From Minwuia sp048007105 (GTDB lineage: Bacteria > Pseudomonadota > Alphaproteobacteria > Minwuiales > Minwuiaceae): a stretch of DNA of 64,000 nt. Positions within the stretch are counted from its first letter, which is position 1, and every line of letters starts with the position of its first letter. The translations under genes and the position numbers were made by a program. The stretch lies in NCBI RefSeq assembly GCF_048007105.1, contig NZ_CP180352.1:3906001-3970000 (forward strand), given 5' to 3'. Positions 1 to 8,425 of this stretch are shown here, piece by piece. The notes under the pieces are model-generated. The model saw only the letters and a program-made list of their open reading frames with translations, was not told where the DNA came from and ran no database searches.

Positions 1-845
1 CCCTTCACGACCTGCCAGAACTCGTCCCAGTCGATGGCGCCGAAATCGTAGTGACCGCGCTCCTCGTTCCACTTCAGATCGGCGTCGGGCAGGGTCAGGC
101 CCAGGAACTCCGCCTGCGGCACGGTCATGTCGACGAACTTCTGGCGCAGCTCGTCATTGGACTGGCGCTTCACCTTCCATCCGAAGGAGATCGCGGAGTT
201 CGGCGAGTCGGCGTCGTGCGGCCCGAACATCATCAGCACCGGCCACCACCAGCGGTCCAGCGCATCCTGCGCCATCGCCTTCTGCTCCGGCGCGCCATGC
301 GCCAGCGTGGTCATGATCTCGAAGCCCTGACGCTGGTGGAAGCTCTCTTCCTTGCAGATGCGGACCATGGCGCGGGCGTAGGGGCCGTAGGAGGTGCGGC
401 AGAGCGCGACCTGATTGACGATGGCCGCACCATCGACCAGCCAGCCGATGGCGCCGATATCGGCCCAGGTCAGCGCCGGATAGTTGAAGATCGACGAATA
501 CTTCGCCTTGCCCGAATGCAGGTCCTCCAGCATCTGCTGGCGGCTGAAGCCGAGGGTCTCGGCGGCGCTGTAGAGATAGGCGGCGTGGCCGGCCTCGTCC
601 TGGATCTTGGCCAGCAGCGCGGCCTTGCGGCGGAGCGTCGGGGCGCGCGTGATCCAGTTCCCCTCCGGCAGCATGCCGACATATTCGGAATGCGCGTGCT
701 GGGAAATCTGGCGGACCATGAACTTGCGGAACCGCTCGGGCATCCAGTCGCGCGGCTCGATCTTGCGCTCGTCGTCGACGGCCGCCTGGAAGGCTGCCTC
801 CAGCTCTGGATCGTCCTGGTCCACCGCTCGGATCTGGTCGTTCAT
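1..845 (-). CDS. paaA: Phenylacetyl-CoA epoxygenase subunit PaaA (3' end outside window)
   Basis: Catalytic di-iron subunit of the ring 1,2-phenylacetyl-CoA epoxidase of aerobic phenylacetate degradation. Reading the minus strand from the ATG at 845 gives 281 residues before the window ends; the family is about 310 residues, so only the C-terminus is missing. Recognisable family stretches are IEPRDWMPERFRKF near residue 30, PEGNWITRAPTLRRK near 60, KIQDEAGHAAYLYSAAETLG (di-iron E..H ligands), KEESFHQRQGF (second ligand set) and WKVKRQSNDELRQKFVD. A GGGAGGA ribosome site lies just upstream of the ATG. Other paa genes are expected beyond the left edge. Confidence 0.95.
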   Translation of the reverse strand, partial: MNDQIRAVDQDDPELEAAFQAAVDDERKIEPRDWMPERFRKFMVRQISQHAHSEYVGMLPEGNWITRAPTLRRKAALLAKIQDEAGHAAYLYSAAETLGFSRQQMLEDLHSGKAKYSSIFNYPALTWADIGAIGWLVDGAAIVNQVALCRTSYGPYARAMVRICKEESFHQRQGFEIMTTLAHGAPEQKAMAQDALDRWWWPVLMMFGPHDADSPNSAISFGWKVKRQSNDELRQKFVDMTVPQAEFLGLTLPDADLKWNEERGHYDFGAIDWDEFWQVVK

Positions 846-926
846 CCGGTCCTCCCCATGTCGGGCGACGTCTGGTTCGGGGCACGGACGGAGTCCGGGA
901 CTGCCCCAGCGTCATCTCTCGACAAT

Positions 927-967
927 ATGATACACGATTTTCCGGATTCTACAATAATTCTGTATCA
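927..967 (-). promoter_or_regulatory. Putative paa promoter and operator
   Basis: On the minus strand TTGTAG (plus 949-954) and TATCAT (plus 927-932) are separated by 16 bases, giving a sigma70-like promoter about 80 bases upstream of paaA. The -10 overlaps one arm of an inverted repeat TGATACA (928-934) / TGTATCA (961-967) in a locally AT-rich stretch. This suggests repression by a DNA-binding regulator, but no regulator gene is adjacent, so the operator role is inferred. Confidence 0.4.
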
Positions 968-1005
968 CATTAATCCGTGATGCGGTTCAGGGACGTAGCT
1001 GGGCC

Positions 1006-1167
1006 ATGAAGCGCGGCGGCCACACGAAGCCCCACCTGCCGGAGAAGGTCTGCGCCGCCTGCGGGCGTCCTTTCACATGGCGGAAGAAGTGGGCCCGGGA
1101 CTGGGAGAACGTGCGCTACTGCTCGGAACGCTGTCGGCGCGGCCCGAAGGCCCCGATCAGCAGTTGA
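1006..1167 (+). CDS. DUF2256 family zinc-ribbon-like small protein
   Basis: A 53-residue protein containing LPEKVCAACGRPFTWRKKWA (residues 11-30) and CSERCRR (39-45), the hallmark of the DUF2256 family. The paired CxxC and CxxxC cysteines probably bind one zinc ion. Function is unknown; in other genomes members occur next to cryptochrome/photolyase-like or unrelated genes. The gene is divergent from paaA and sits just upstream of a tRNA gene. Its full length matches the family. Confidence 0.85.
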   Translation: MKRGGHTKPHLPEKVCAACGRPFTWRKKWARDWENVRYCSERCRRGPKAPISS

Positions 1168-1202
1168 CCGCCCCCCCGCCTTGGGGTAGTTGGGCGCGCA
1201 CC

Positions 1203-1277
<75 letters not shown>

Positions 1278-1369
1278 TCCGACCTCCTGACATCGTCGAA
1301 TTCATCCCGTTTGCGGCTTGGCCCTCGGGCGCGGATAATGGCTTTCCCGGCGACTGGAGCGTCGACGCG

Positions 1370-1642
1370 ATGTCCCCACCGGACGAAGGCAGCGATCTGA
1401 CACCGCTCATTCTCGATTTCGTCGAGTGGGTGGCGCGCGCGCCGCGCCTTTATGGCGACGTGATCGGGATCTGGCGCACCAACTGCCCGCGCCTGACCGT
1501 GTGGGAAGAAAGCATGGAGCGCGATCTCGTCACCCGACGCCGTGTCGAGGGCGAAGGCGTCTGGATCGAAGCGACCGACGCGGGCAGAGCCCTCCTTGCC
1601 CGGCACGGACGATCGGCGGCCGAGCCTGCAGTTCAGCGCTGA
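1370..1642 (+). CDS. Small winged-helix-like protein of unknown function
   Basis: A 90-residue protein beginning at ATG 1370; the longer open frame to 1190 would run through the tRNA and is rejected. The sequence has a helix-rich N-terminus (ILDFVEWVARAPRLYGDVIGI), a WRTNCPRLTVWEE core and an EATDAGRALL C-terminus resembling the wing of small MarR-like folds. Similar short proteins are common in alphaproteobacteria without a known role. It is convergent with the lipoprotein gene that follows. Confidence 0.6.
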   Translation: MSPPDEGSDLTPLILDFVEWVARAPRLYGDVIGIWRTNCPRLTVWEESMERDLVTRRRVEGEGVWIEATDAGRALLARHGRSAAEPAVQR

Positions 1643-1648
1643 GACCTG

Positions 1649-2137
1649 CTACCGCCCCAGATCCAGCTCCACACCGAAGACATCCCGGCAGACGGCGGCA
1701 GCGAAGAGGTTGGGCAACACGCTGTCAGGGTTGCCCGCAGGGGCGCCGGCAAGGCCGGTCCCGGCGGTCGAGACGCTGACGCGGTAGGGTGCCGAGCGGT
1801 CGTCGGAAACGCGCGATATGAAGCTGACTTCCGCCACCAGCGTCACGCCCTGTTGCCGCAGCACGCCGTCATTGCGGTCACGTCGCACGGCCAGGACCTC
1901 GACCATGGCCAGGTGAGGAATACCCTTGCCGGCGCAGCCCGGAACGATGGCCATCATGCTGTCGCGAAGTCCAGCCGGCAGCGCCGTGCCCGCAACCGTC
2001 GCCGAGCGACGCACCTGAACGTCGGTGATGGAGATGCGGGCGACAGGCTCCCGGTCGCTCTCGCAGGCGCTGGTCAGACCGAGGGCCGTGAGGCCCGTGG
2101 CCAGCAGGCCCGCGCGCAGTGTCGTGCAAATTCGCAT
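1649..2137 (-). CDS. Predicted lipoprotein, unknown function
   Basis: A 162-residue protein with a lipoprotein signal peptide: positively charged start MRIC, hydrophobic stretch to about residue 22, then lipobox LTSAC with the lipidated cysteine at residue 25. The mature part is short, beta-rich and shows no family I recognise. Two conserved-looking cysteines (CAGKG and AAVCRD) could form a disulfide. Probably envelope-anchored. It stands alone, 86 bases downstream of the patatin operon on the same strand. Confidence 0.6.
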   Translation of the reverse strand: MRICTTLRAGLLATGLTALGLTSACESDREPVARISITDVQVRRSATVAGTALPAGLRDSMMAIVPGCAGKGIPHLAMVEVLAVRRDRNDGVLRQQGVTLVAEVSFISRVSDDRSAPYRVSVSTAGTGLAGAPAGNPDSVLPNLFAAAVCRDVFGVELDLGR

Positions 2138-2222
2138 GACGCACCTGTTCGCCGTGATCAGACGGGTGCGATGTTACCGCATCGGGAACCGGTGGCCGTT
2201 GATGCCGGTCATAGACCGGGCG

Positions 2223-3248
2223 TCAGAGATACTTGGCCTTGATGTCGACCGAGCACTGCTTGCCGATCTTCTCGAAATGCGCCTCGATCCACTCGTCGGC
2301 CTTCTGCACGCCGAGTTCGAAAAGGTACATCAGGAAGTCCCAGGAAGCGTTGAGCTTGGACGAGACGCCGAGTTCGCGCATCTCGGCCTCGGCCTCGACG
2401 ACGTGGATCAGCAGGCGCTTGTAGTGCTCCTGGTCGAGATGGCCGTCATCGATCAGCGAGGTGACGAATTCGATGATCCGCATCTCCCGCATCAGCGAGG
2501 AGTTGAAGGAGAGCGTGTTGATGCGGTCGATGATCTCCTGCGCCGTCGTCGGCAGCTTCTCGATCACCACCGGGTTGATCTGACAGAGCAGGACATCGCT
2601 GGTCTTCGTGCCGTAGATCAGCGGGTAGATCGGCGGATTGCCCATGTAGCCGCCGTCCCAGTAGTAGTGCCCGTCGATCTCGACCGCCTGGAACAGGAAG
2701 GGCAGGCAGGCCGAGGCCATCACGGCGCGGCAGGAGATCTCTTCGCCCTTGAAGACATGAATGCGGCCGTTCATGCAGTCGGTGGCGCAGATGAACAGCT
2801 TCACGTCCTTGGACTTCCGGATCGCCTCGAAATCGACCACGGATTCCACCACGTCCTGCAACGGATTGAGGTTCATCGGGTTGAGCTGGTAGGGCGAGAA
2901 TATCTTGGAGATCGCGTCGTAGGTCGCCCAGAGCGGCGAGAAGTCCATGTTGCCCGGCGAGAACAGCTTGTCGATCGGGCTCGGCTGCAGCGGGCTGGTG
3001 CGCGCCGCCTCCGAGATCGCCGACCAGAATTGCCGCATCACCTCGCGTGCGCCCTCCGGGCCGCCCTTGGCAAGGCCGTAGGCCAGCGCCGCGGCGTTCA
3101 TCGCCCCGGCGCTGGTTCCGACGATGCCCTCGACCTCGATGAGATCGCGTTCGAAGAAGCGGTCCAGGACCCCCCATGTGAATGCGCCGTGGGCGCCGCC
3201 GCCCTGTAGCGCAATGTTGATCAGCGGCTTGCCGTTGCGTGTTGTCAT
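2223..3248 (-). CDS. Patatin-like phospholipase/esterase
   Basis: A 341-residue Ser-Asp dyad acyl hydrolase of the bacterial patatin (RssA-like) family. Oxyanion loop GGGAHG is at residues 16-21, the nucleophile elbow GTSAG at 44-48 (Ser46), and the catalytic DGG at 198-200 (Asp198). There is no signal peptide, so it acts in the cytoplasm. GGAG lies 6 bases before the ATG. It is last of three genes, after acetoacetate decarboxylase and 3-hydroxybutyrate dehydrogenase. That context suggests a role in storage polyester or short acyl ester breakdown, which is inference; a phospholipase is equally possible by family. Confidence 0.88.
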   Translation of the reverse strand: MTTRNGKPLINIALQGGGAHGAFTWGVLDRFFERDLIEVEGIVGTSAGAMNAAALAYGLAKGGPEGAREVMRQFWSAISEAARTSPLQPSPIDKLFSPGNMDFSPLWATYDAISKIFSPYQLNPMNLNPLQDVVESVVDFEAIRKSKDVKLFICATDCMNGRIHVFKGEEISCRAVMASACLPFLFQAVEIDGHYYWDGGYMGNPPIYPLIYGTKTSDVLLCQINPVVIEKLPTTAQEIIDRINTLSFNSSLMREMRIIEFVTSLIDDGHLDQEHYKRLLIHVVEAEAEMRELGVSSKLNASWDFLMYLFELGVQKADEWIEAHFEKIGKQCSVDIKAKYL

Positions 3249-3261
3249 GATACTCCGGGGG

Positions 3262-4005
3262 TCAGCTCAGATAATCGTGCAGCACGCGGCCATAGGGCAG
3301 CGTCAGGTCTGCGATGAAGTGGCGGCCGCCGACGATCTTGCGGACCGGGAGGTCGGCCACCGGCGCGTTGACATGCGGAACCAGATGCAGCCGCGCCGGG
3401 CCGTTCCAGTAGCCCTTCACCGTGATGTCGGTGAGGTTGTAGGCGACCAGCTGTGCGACCTTCGGCTTGCCGTCCACGTCGGGGATGAGCTTCAGGTTGC
3501 ACTGGGTCGCGGCCAGCGATTCCGCGCGCTTCTGCGGATCGCCGAAATTGCCGTCTTCCTTGTAGACCATGGTGCCCATCGCCACGCGTTCGCCGGAATA
3601 GTCCAGCGTTCCCGTCAGCGTGTCGACCTTGACCGACAGTTTCGGCACGCCCCAGCGCTTGGGAAAGCCCCAGATCTCGCGCCCGGCCGAGATCGGCGGT
3701 TCGTCGTTGAGGAACATCATCGCCGTGTAGTTGATGTGTTCGCCCTTGTAGGTGCAGGGAATGACCGTGCCGGATTCCTGGTAGGAGCCGAAGCCCGACG
3801 AGTCGGGCATGTTGATCCATTCGTAAAAGACGCGGTTGGAACCGTTGGGCTCCAGCGGTTCCGGCACCACCGCGCGGATGGCCTCCGGATCCAACTCGTA
3901 GACGACGATGAAGTACTCCCGGTCGATGAACCGGTACGGCCCCTTCGGATAGCTGGGGTTCATCAGCGGCATCGAAGAGGCGTTCAGGACGGCACTGGCA
4001 TCCAT
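3262..4005 (-). CDS. adc: Acetoacetate decarboxylase family protein
   Basis: A 247-residue member of the ADC family, which converts acetoacetate to acetone and CO2 through a lysine Schiff base. The family core GREIWGFPKRWG is at residues 108-119; Lys116 corresponds to the Schiff-base lysine, while the neighbouring lysine that lowers its pKa in the clostridial enzyme is Arg117 here. Other family stretches are NMPDSSGFGSYQE and GRHFIADLTLPYGRVLHDYL. The start ATG is 13 bases from the previous patatin frame in the same operon. Activity on acetoacetate is plausible because 3-hydroxybutyrate dehydrogenase precedes it. Confidence 0.88.
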   Translation of the reverse strand: MDASAVLNASSMPLMNPSYPKGPYRFIDREYFIVVYELDPEAIRAVVPEPLEPNGSNRVFYEWINMPDSSGFGSYQESGTVIPCTYKGEHINYTAMMFLNDEPPISAGREIWGFPKRWGVPKLSVKVDTLTGTLDYSGERVAMGTMVYKEDGNFGDPQKRAESLAATQCNLKLIPDVDGKPKVAQLVAYNLTDITVKGYWNGPARLHLVPHVNAPVADLPVRKIVGGRHFIADLTLPYGRVLHDYLS

Positions 4006-4052
4006 GGCGGGATCCTATGGTTGAGCTTCTGTGGCTCCTCCCCTCCGGATTC

Positions 4053-4838
4053 TTATTGAGCGGTCCAGCCGCCATCGACGGGCATGGACTGCCCGGTAAT
4101 CTGCGCCGCCGCCTCGGACGCCAGGAACACCGCAAGGGCGCCCATCTGGGACGGGGTCGCGAACTCCTGCGACGGCTGCTTCTCGGCCACCAGCGCCAGC
4201 TTTTCCTGCTCGAAGGTCGTGCCGTTCGCTTCGGCGCGGGCGTGGATCTGCTTCTCCACCAGCGGGGTCAGCACCCAGCCGGGGCAGATCGCGTTGCAGG
4301 TCACGTTCGTGGTCGCCGTCTCCAGCGCCGTCACCTTGGTCAGACCGACGACGCCGTGCTTCGCCGCGACATAGGCCGCCTTCTCCTTGGATGCGATCAG
4401 GCCGTGCACCGAGGCGACGTTGATGATGCGGCCGAAATCCTGGGCCAGCATCTTCGGCAGCGCCGCGCGGATGCCGTAGAAGACCGACGACAGGTCGACG
4501 GCGATGATCTGGTCCCACTTGTCCAGCGGGAAGTCGTGCACCTTCGAGGTGTGCTGAATGCCGGCGTTCTGGACCAGCACATCCACCGAGCCGAACTCCG
4601 CGACCGTCTGTTCGACCATCGCCTCGACCTGCTCGGGCACGGCCACGTCGCAGGACGCGAAGCTGACCATGTCCTTGCCATATGCGTCCTGGAACTCGGT
4701 CAGCACGGCCTGCGCAGCGTCGTTCAGCTTGCGGCCGTTCAGCATGACCTTCGCGCCGGCCTTGGCGAACTCGTGCGCCATGCCCTGGCCGATGCCGCTG
4801 GTGGATCCTGTAACGATGACGTTCTGAGGTTTGGCCAT
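4053..4838 (-). CDS. bdhA: 3-hydroxybutyrate dehydrogenase (SDR)
   Basis: A 261-residue short-chain dehydrogenase oxidising (R)-3-hydroxybutyrate to acetoacetate with NAD. The cofactor motif TGSTSGIG is at residues 10-17, NNAG-type QNAG near 91, and the triad Ser143-Tyr156-Lys160 (AAYVAAK). The C-terminal VDGGWTAQ ending is typical of BdhA. The start MAKPQN was chosen because GGGGGA lies 6 bases upstream; the frame stays open further upstream but only through a palindromic control region. First gene of the bdhA-adc-patatin operon. Confidence 0.93.
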   Translation of the reverse strand: MAKPQNVIVTGSTSGIGQGMAHEFAKAGAKVMLNGRKLNDAAQAVLTEFQDAYGKDMVSFASCDVAVPEQVEAMVEQTVAEFGSVDVLVQNAGIQHTSKVHDFPLDKWDQIIAVDLSSVFYGIRAALPKMLAQDFGRIINVASVHGLIASKEKAAYVAAKHGVVGLTKVTALETATTNVTCNAICPGWVLTPLVEKQIHARAEANGTTFEQEKLALVAEKQPSQEFATPSQMGALAVFLASEAAAQITGQSMPVDGGWTAQ

Positions 4839-4865
4839 TTGTGTCCCCCACAATGCCTGCAGGAT

Positions 4866-4945
4866 GCCCATCTGCATAAGAATTATGCAGATGGGCAATC
4901 CGGCTATATTTCAATCAAATGCTGCACCGCAAAATCTGATTTTGC
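4866..4945 (-). promoter_or_regulatory. Two palindromes in the bdhA promoter region
   Basis: A perfect 14-bp inverted repeat with a 3-base centre occupies 4866-4896 (arms GCCCATCTGCATAA and its complement). A second palindrome, GCAAAAT-CTG-ATTTTGC, is at 4929-4945. Between them, on the minus strand, TTGCGG and TATAGC are 18 bases apart and could be the bdhA promoter, so the long palindrome would lie downstream as an operator or as an mRNA hairpin. No T-tract follows, which argues against a terminator. Confidence 0.5.
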
Positions 4946-5002
4946 AATGCAGTATTTGCTTCCGCTGGCGTTTTCGGAGCATCAGGCCTATCTCATGAGC
5001 GC

Positions 5003-6301
5003 ATGAGCCAGCGCCCCGGAAGCCTCAGCCTGATCCTGTCCGCCGCGGCCTGTCTGGGCATACTCGCCTTCGCTGCCCTGCTGGCCGTCGACGCGCGCGG
5101 GGTCAGCCGCCTGGAGACCGAACGCGCCGAGTTGCACAACATCCGCTACGGCGCGCTGGACGCCGACGAGTGGGTTGCCAGGCTTTCGCCGATCCTGGCC
5201 GAGCGGATCGAACGCTTCGAGATCACGCCGGAAAGCCGTCCGCATCTGAAGGCCTTGCTGACCCGGGTTATCGAACGGCTGATCACGGAACTGCCGTCGA
5301 TTCTGGTGAATCTGGAGAACAGCGGTGGCAACGCGGTCGAGCGGCTGTTCGGCGACACGACCAACAAGGCGCTGGAACTGATGGTTCGCGCCACCGGCCT
5401 GAAGGAAAAGGCGCCGGAACTGGCGGATGCGCTCATCGACGAGTTGCAGAAGCCGGAGACGAAGAAGGAACTCGTGCTGCTGATGCACGGCGCGCTGACG
5501 GAACTTGCCGCCGAGAACCTGCCGCCTGCCGACCGCGCCGCCCTCACCGCCATCCAGATCCGGCACGACTGCGGCTATCCGGCCGCCTGCGAGGCGGCCA
5601 TCGCGGAAGTGGCCGAACCGTTGAAACAGCGCGCCCTTATCTGGCTCGCAGCGATGACAGCCCTGGCGATCCTGCTTCTGCTGCTGACCCGCCGGCGCAA
5701 CGGGGCCAACCCGCGCATCTCCGGGCTGATGCTCGCCACCGCCGCAGCCGGACTGCTCGGCGCCGGCCTTTTCGCGCCCATGATCCAGATCGACGCCCGC
5801 ATCACCGAACTGCAGTTCGACCTGCTCGGCGACAGCATCCGCTTCGAGAACCAGGTCGTCTATTTCCAGTCCAAGTCGACCCTGGATGTGGTGGAAGTAC
5901 TGGCCCGCACGGCCGAACCGGACATGATCCTTGTCGCCGGACTGATCGCGCTGTTCAGCGTCGGCTTTCCGCTGGCCAAGATCATCGCCAGCCTGGCCCT
6001 GACCTGGCGGCGGCCGGACGGCCAGCCCGGCCCGGTGATGCGGTTCTTCGCCTATCACTCCAGCAAGTGGGCCATGGCCGACGTCTTCGTGGTCGCCATG
6101 TTCATGGCCTATCTCGGCATGCGCGGCCTGGTGAACGATCAGCTCGGCGGGTTGCAGCAGGACGGCGGCGCGGTCTCGGTCCTGACCACCAACGGCACCT
6201 CGCTGGAGCCGGGCTTCTGGGCCTTCCTGCTGTTTGCGCTCTACGGCATCCTGATGGCTGCATGGGTGCAACGCTGGCGCGCGGCGGCAACCACGGGCTA
6301 G
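5003..6301 (+). CDS. PqiA-like integral membrane protein with N-terminal helical extension
   Basis: A 432-residue inner-membrane protein. It starts with a transmembrane helix (about residues 8-30), followed by a long amphipathic helical periplasmic domain (about 35-205) and then several transmembrane helices. The C-terminal half matches the paraquat-inducible protein A domain: GFPLAKIIASLALTW near residue 325 and SSKWAMADVFVVAMFMAYLG near 352. PqiA proteins act with MCE proteins in lipid transport between membranes, but no MCE gene is nearby, so the role is unknown. The start codon lacks a clear ribosome site. It is divergent from bdhA. Confidence 0.75.
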   Translation: MSQRPGSLSLILSAAACLGILAFAALLAVDARGVSRLETERAELHNIRYGALDADEWVARLSPILAERIERFEITPESRPHLKALLTRVIERLITELPSILVNLENSGGNAVERLFGDTTNKALELMVRATGLKEKAPELADALIDELQKPETKKELVLLMHGALTELAAENLPPADRAALTAIQIRHDCGYPAACEAAIAEVAEPLKQRALIWLAAMTALAILLLLLTRRRNGANPRISGLMLATAAAGLLGAGLFAPMIQIDARITELQFDLLGDSIRFENQVVYFQSKSTLDVVEVLARTAEPDMILVAGLIALFSVGFPLAKIIASLALTWRRPDGQPGPVMRFFAYHSSKWAMADVFVVAMFMAYLGMRGLVNDQLGGLQQDGGAVSVLTTNGTSLEPGFWAFLLFALYGILMAAWVQRWRAAATTG

Positions 6302-6324
6302 CCTTTCCGACGGGGAGGACTGCC

Positions 6325-7377
6325 ATGACGAAACCGGAAATCGGCATCACCATCAGTTTCCAGCGCCATGCCGCGCTGGGCGAGACCTGGGACCGCGTCT
6401 ACGCCGAGGCTCTGGAACTCGCGGCCGAGGCCGACCGTCTCGGCATCCGCAGCATCTGGGTCAGCGAGCATCACGGCGAGGAAGACGGCTACTGCCCCTC
6501 GCCCGTCGTCGCCGGGGCTGCGCTGTCGCACGCCGCTCCGAACTGCCTGATCTCCCAGGGCATCGCCATCGCACCGCTCTACGGGCATCCGCTTCGGCTG
6601 GCCGAAGACCTCGCCGTTCTCGACAACCTGTCCGGCGGCCGCGCGCAGATCGGGCTGGGTCAGGGCTACCGGCCAGAGGAGTTCGCGGCCTATGGGTGGA
6701 ACTACAAGCGCCGGACCCGTTCCTTCGACGAGACTCTCGACATTCTCAACCTCGCCTGGACGGGTGAACGCTTCGACTATGACGGGGACATCCACAAGGT
6801 CGAGGGCGGGCTTCTGCGGCCGGCGCCCGTCAGGCCGGGCAAGCCCCCGCTCTGGCTCGGCGCCGCCGCCCCGGTCTCGCGGGCGCGGGCGATCCGTCAC
6901 CGCGCCGGTCTGCTGATCGCGCCGCTGATCGAACTGGAACACGCCGCCCGCCAGTTCGCGGATTACGACGCGACTTCCGAGGCCGAAGGCGCCGGACTGC
7001 TGCCCCACGCGCTGATGCGCGAGATCATGATCGGCGACAGTTTCGAGGAAGCCGTCGAGGCGCATTCGGACGCGCTGGATCTCGTCTACCGCCAGCAATA
7101 CGCGCCGTCGCGGACCGGACTGACCCGCAAGGATCCCGAAACCGGGGAGCGCATTCCGCTGACGCTCGACGACCCCTATTATCTGTCACGCGAGTTCATG
7201 TCCGCGCGCTGGTTCGTCGGCGCGCCGGAGCAGGTTGCCGACGGGATCAATCAATGGCAGCAGCGCTTCGGACTGCAGCATCTGATCTGGCAGCCGAAGC
7301 CGCCCGGACTGCCGCTCGACCGCGCCGTCCGGAGCCTTGAACGGATGGCGAAAGAGGTCATGCCGCGCCTGGCGTGA
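6325..7377 (+). CDS. LLM class flavin-dependent oxidoreductase
   Basis: A 350-residue bacterial luciferase-like monooxygenase. Family features are the N-terminal strand with ADRLGIRSIWVSEHHGEE, the segment LYGHPLRLAEDLAVLDNLSGGRAQIGLGQG in the middle and the GAPEQVADGI motif near the C-terminus. These enzymes use FMN or F420; substrate cannot be read from sequence. GGGGAGGA lies 5 bases before the ATG at 6325. It is followed 21 bases later by a hydrolase gene on the same strand, so the two probably form a small catabolic operon. Confidence 0.88.
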   Translation: MTKPEIGITISFQRHAALGETWDRVYAEALELAAEADRLGIRSIWVSEHHGEEDGYCPSPVVAGAALSHAAPNCLISQGIAIAPLYGHPLRLAEDLAVLDNLSGGRAQIGLGQGYRPEEFAAYGWNYKRRTRSFDETLDILNLAWTGERFDYDGDIHKVEGGLLRPAPVRPGKPPLWLGAAAPVSRARAIRHRAGLLIAPLIELEHAARQFADYDATSEAEGAGLLPHALMREIMIGDSFEEAVEAHSDALDLVYRQQYAPSRTGLTRKDPETGERIPLTLDDPYYLSREFMSARWFVGAPEQVADGINQWQQRFGLQHLIWQPKPPGLPLDRAVRSLERMAKEVMPRLA

Positions 7378-7398
7378 ACGCGCGATAGGGAGGATGCC

Positions 7399-8370
7399 GT
7401 GAACACGAGCAATGACAGGTTCCGCGACCGGGACGTCACCTTCGCCAACGGGGCGGCCGGGCGGAACCTCGACATCACCTCGGCCAATCCTCGGAACTAC
7501 CATCAAGCCATCGCCGAACCGGAAGCCGCACCGACAGTGACGGTGGACGGCAAGCTGTTCGTACCGACGGGTGCGAGCGGGACGCTGCCCTGTGTCATCG
7601 TCACGCCAGGCAGCCTGGGCGTCGCGGACTCCCATGTCGGCCACGCCGAGACGCTCACCGATCTCGGTTTCGCGGCCTTCGTCCTCGACAGCTTCGGCGC
7701 CCGCGCCGTGACCTCGACGGTCGCCAACCAGACCCAGTTCTCCTTTGCCGCATCCGCCCTCGATGTGCTCGCCGCGGTCCGGGTGCTGCGGGATTTGCCG
7801 GAGATCGACGCCGACCGGATCGGCGCGCAAGGCCACAGCCGCGGCGGCACCGCGGTTCTGACCGCAGCGACAAGGGTGTTCGCGAATGCGGTTCTCGGCC
7901 CCGGCGAAGGTCTCTGCGCGGTCTATGCGGCCTACCCCTGGAGCGGCCACCAGTTCCTGTCGCCGGGCGTCGGCAGCACCATTGTCCGCACGATCATGGG
8001 CGACGCCGATGAATGGTGCTCGCCGATGCAGGCACAGGGGCACATGCAGGCGATCCGCCTCGCCGGCGGCGTTTCGTCCTTCAGGCTGCTCGGCGGCGTG
8101 CACCACAGCTTCGACAGGGGCGCGCCGGTGGTGAACATCCCGGAGGCCTCTGTCTCGCCGGCGGCCCCGACCGCCTACATCGCAGACGACGGCGCTTTCC
8201 TGCACCCGCTGTCGGATGCCCCGGACATGCGGCTGGTCGACCGCGACCTGATGATCTACGGGATCAAGGCCGGGTTCGGCAGAAAGGGCGCGAAGATCGG
8301 CGGCACCGCCGAGAGCGCCACCCTCTTCAAGGAAGACATCAGCGAGTTCTGGCAACGCGTGATGGTGTGA
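7399..8370 (+). CDS. Alpha/beta hydrolase (dienelactone hydrolase-like)
   Basis: A 323-residue alpha/beta hydrolase starting at GTG with GGGAGGA immediately upstream. The nucleophile elbow GHSRGG sits near residue 146, a candidate acid in GDADEW near 201 and the histidine in VHHSFDRG near 234, in the order expected for a Ser-Asp-His triad. A lid-like DSFGARAVTSTVANQ stretch resembles dienelactone hydrolase family members. There is no signal peptide. Probably co-transcribed with the preceding flavin oxidoreductase and may act on its ester or lactone product. Confidence 0.8.
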   Translation: MNTSNDRFRDRDVTFANGAAGRNLDITSANPRNYHQAIAEPEAAPTVTVDGKLFVPTGASGTLPCVIVTPGSLGVADSHVGHAETLTDLGFAAFVLDSFGARAVTSTVANQTQFSFAASALDVLAAVRVLRDLPEIDADRIGAQGHSRGGTAVLTAATRVFANAVLGPGEGLCAVYAAYPWSGHQFLSPGVGSTIVRTIMGDADEWCSPMQAQGHMQAIRLAGGVSSFRLLGGVHHSFDRGAPVVNIPEASVSPAAPTAYIADDGAFLHPLSDAPDMRLVDRDLMIYGIKAGFGRKGAKIGGTAESATLFKEDISEFWQRVMV

Positions 8371-8425
8371 TCCGCCGAGGCGTGCCGGCGTATCCAAGGC
8401 ATTCCTTCCCCGCCCGGAGCCGCTC

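Noticed and set aside
154..915. A 253-codon minus-strand frame at the left end
   Set aside because: It is a +1 shadow of paaA, whose real frame runs off the window edge and matches the family throughout.
4866..4896. Rho-independent terminator
   Set aside because: The palindrome lacks a T-tract on either strand and lies in a divergent promoter gap.
4839..4898. Twenty additional N-terminal residues for bdhA (MPICIILMQMGILQALWGTQ)
   Set aside because: The extension is encoded by a perfect palindrome and has no counterpart in BdhA proteins; a strong ribosome site precedes the internal ATG.
5170..7377. A 735-codon frame that looks like a fusion to the flavin oxidoreductase
   Set aside because: The first 380 codons are an out-of-frame reading of the PqiA-like gene. 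The flavin enzyme starts at ATG 6325 with its own ribosome site.
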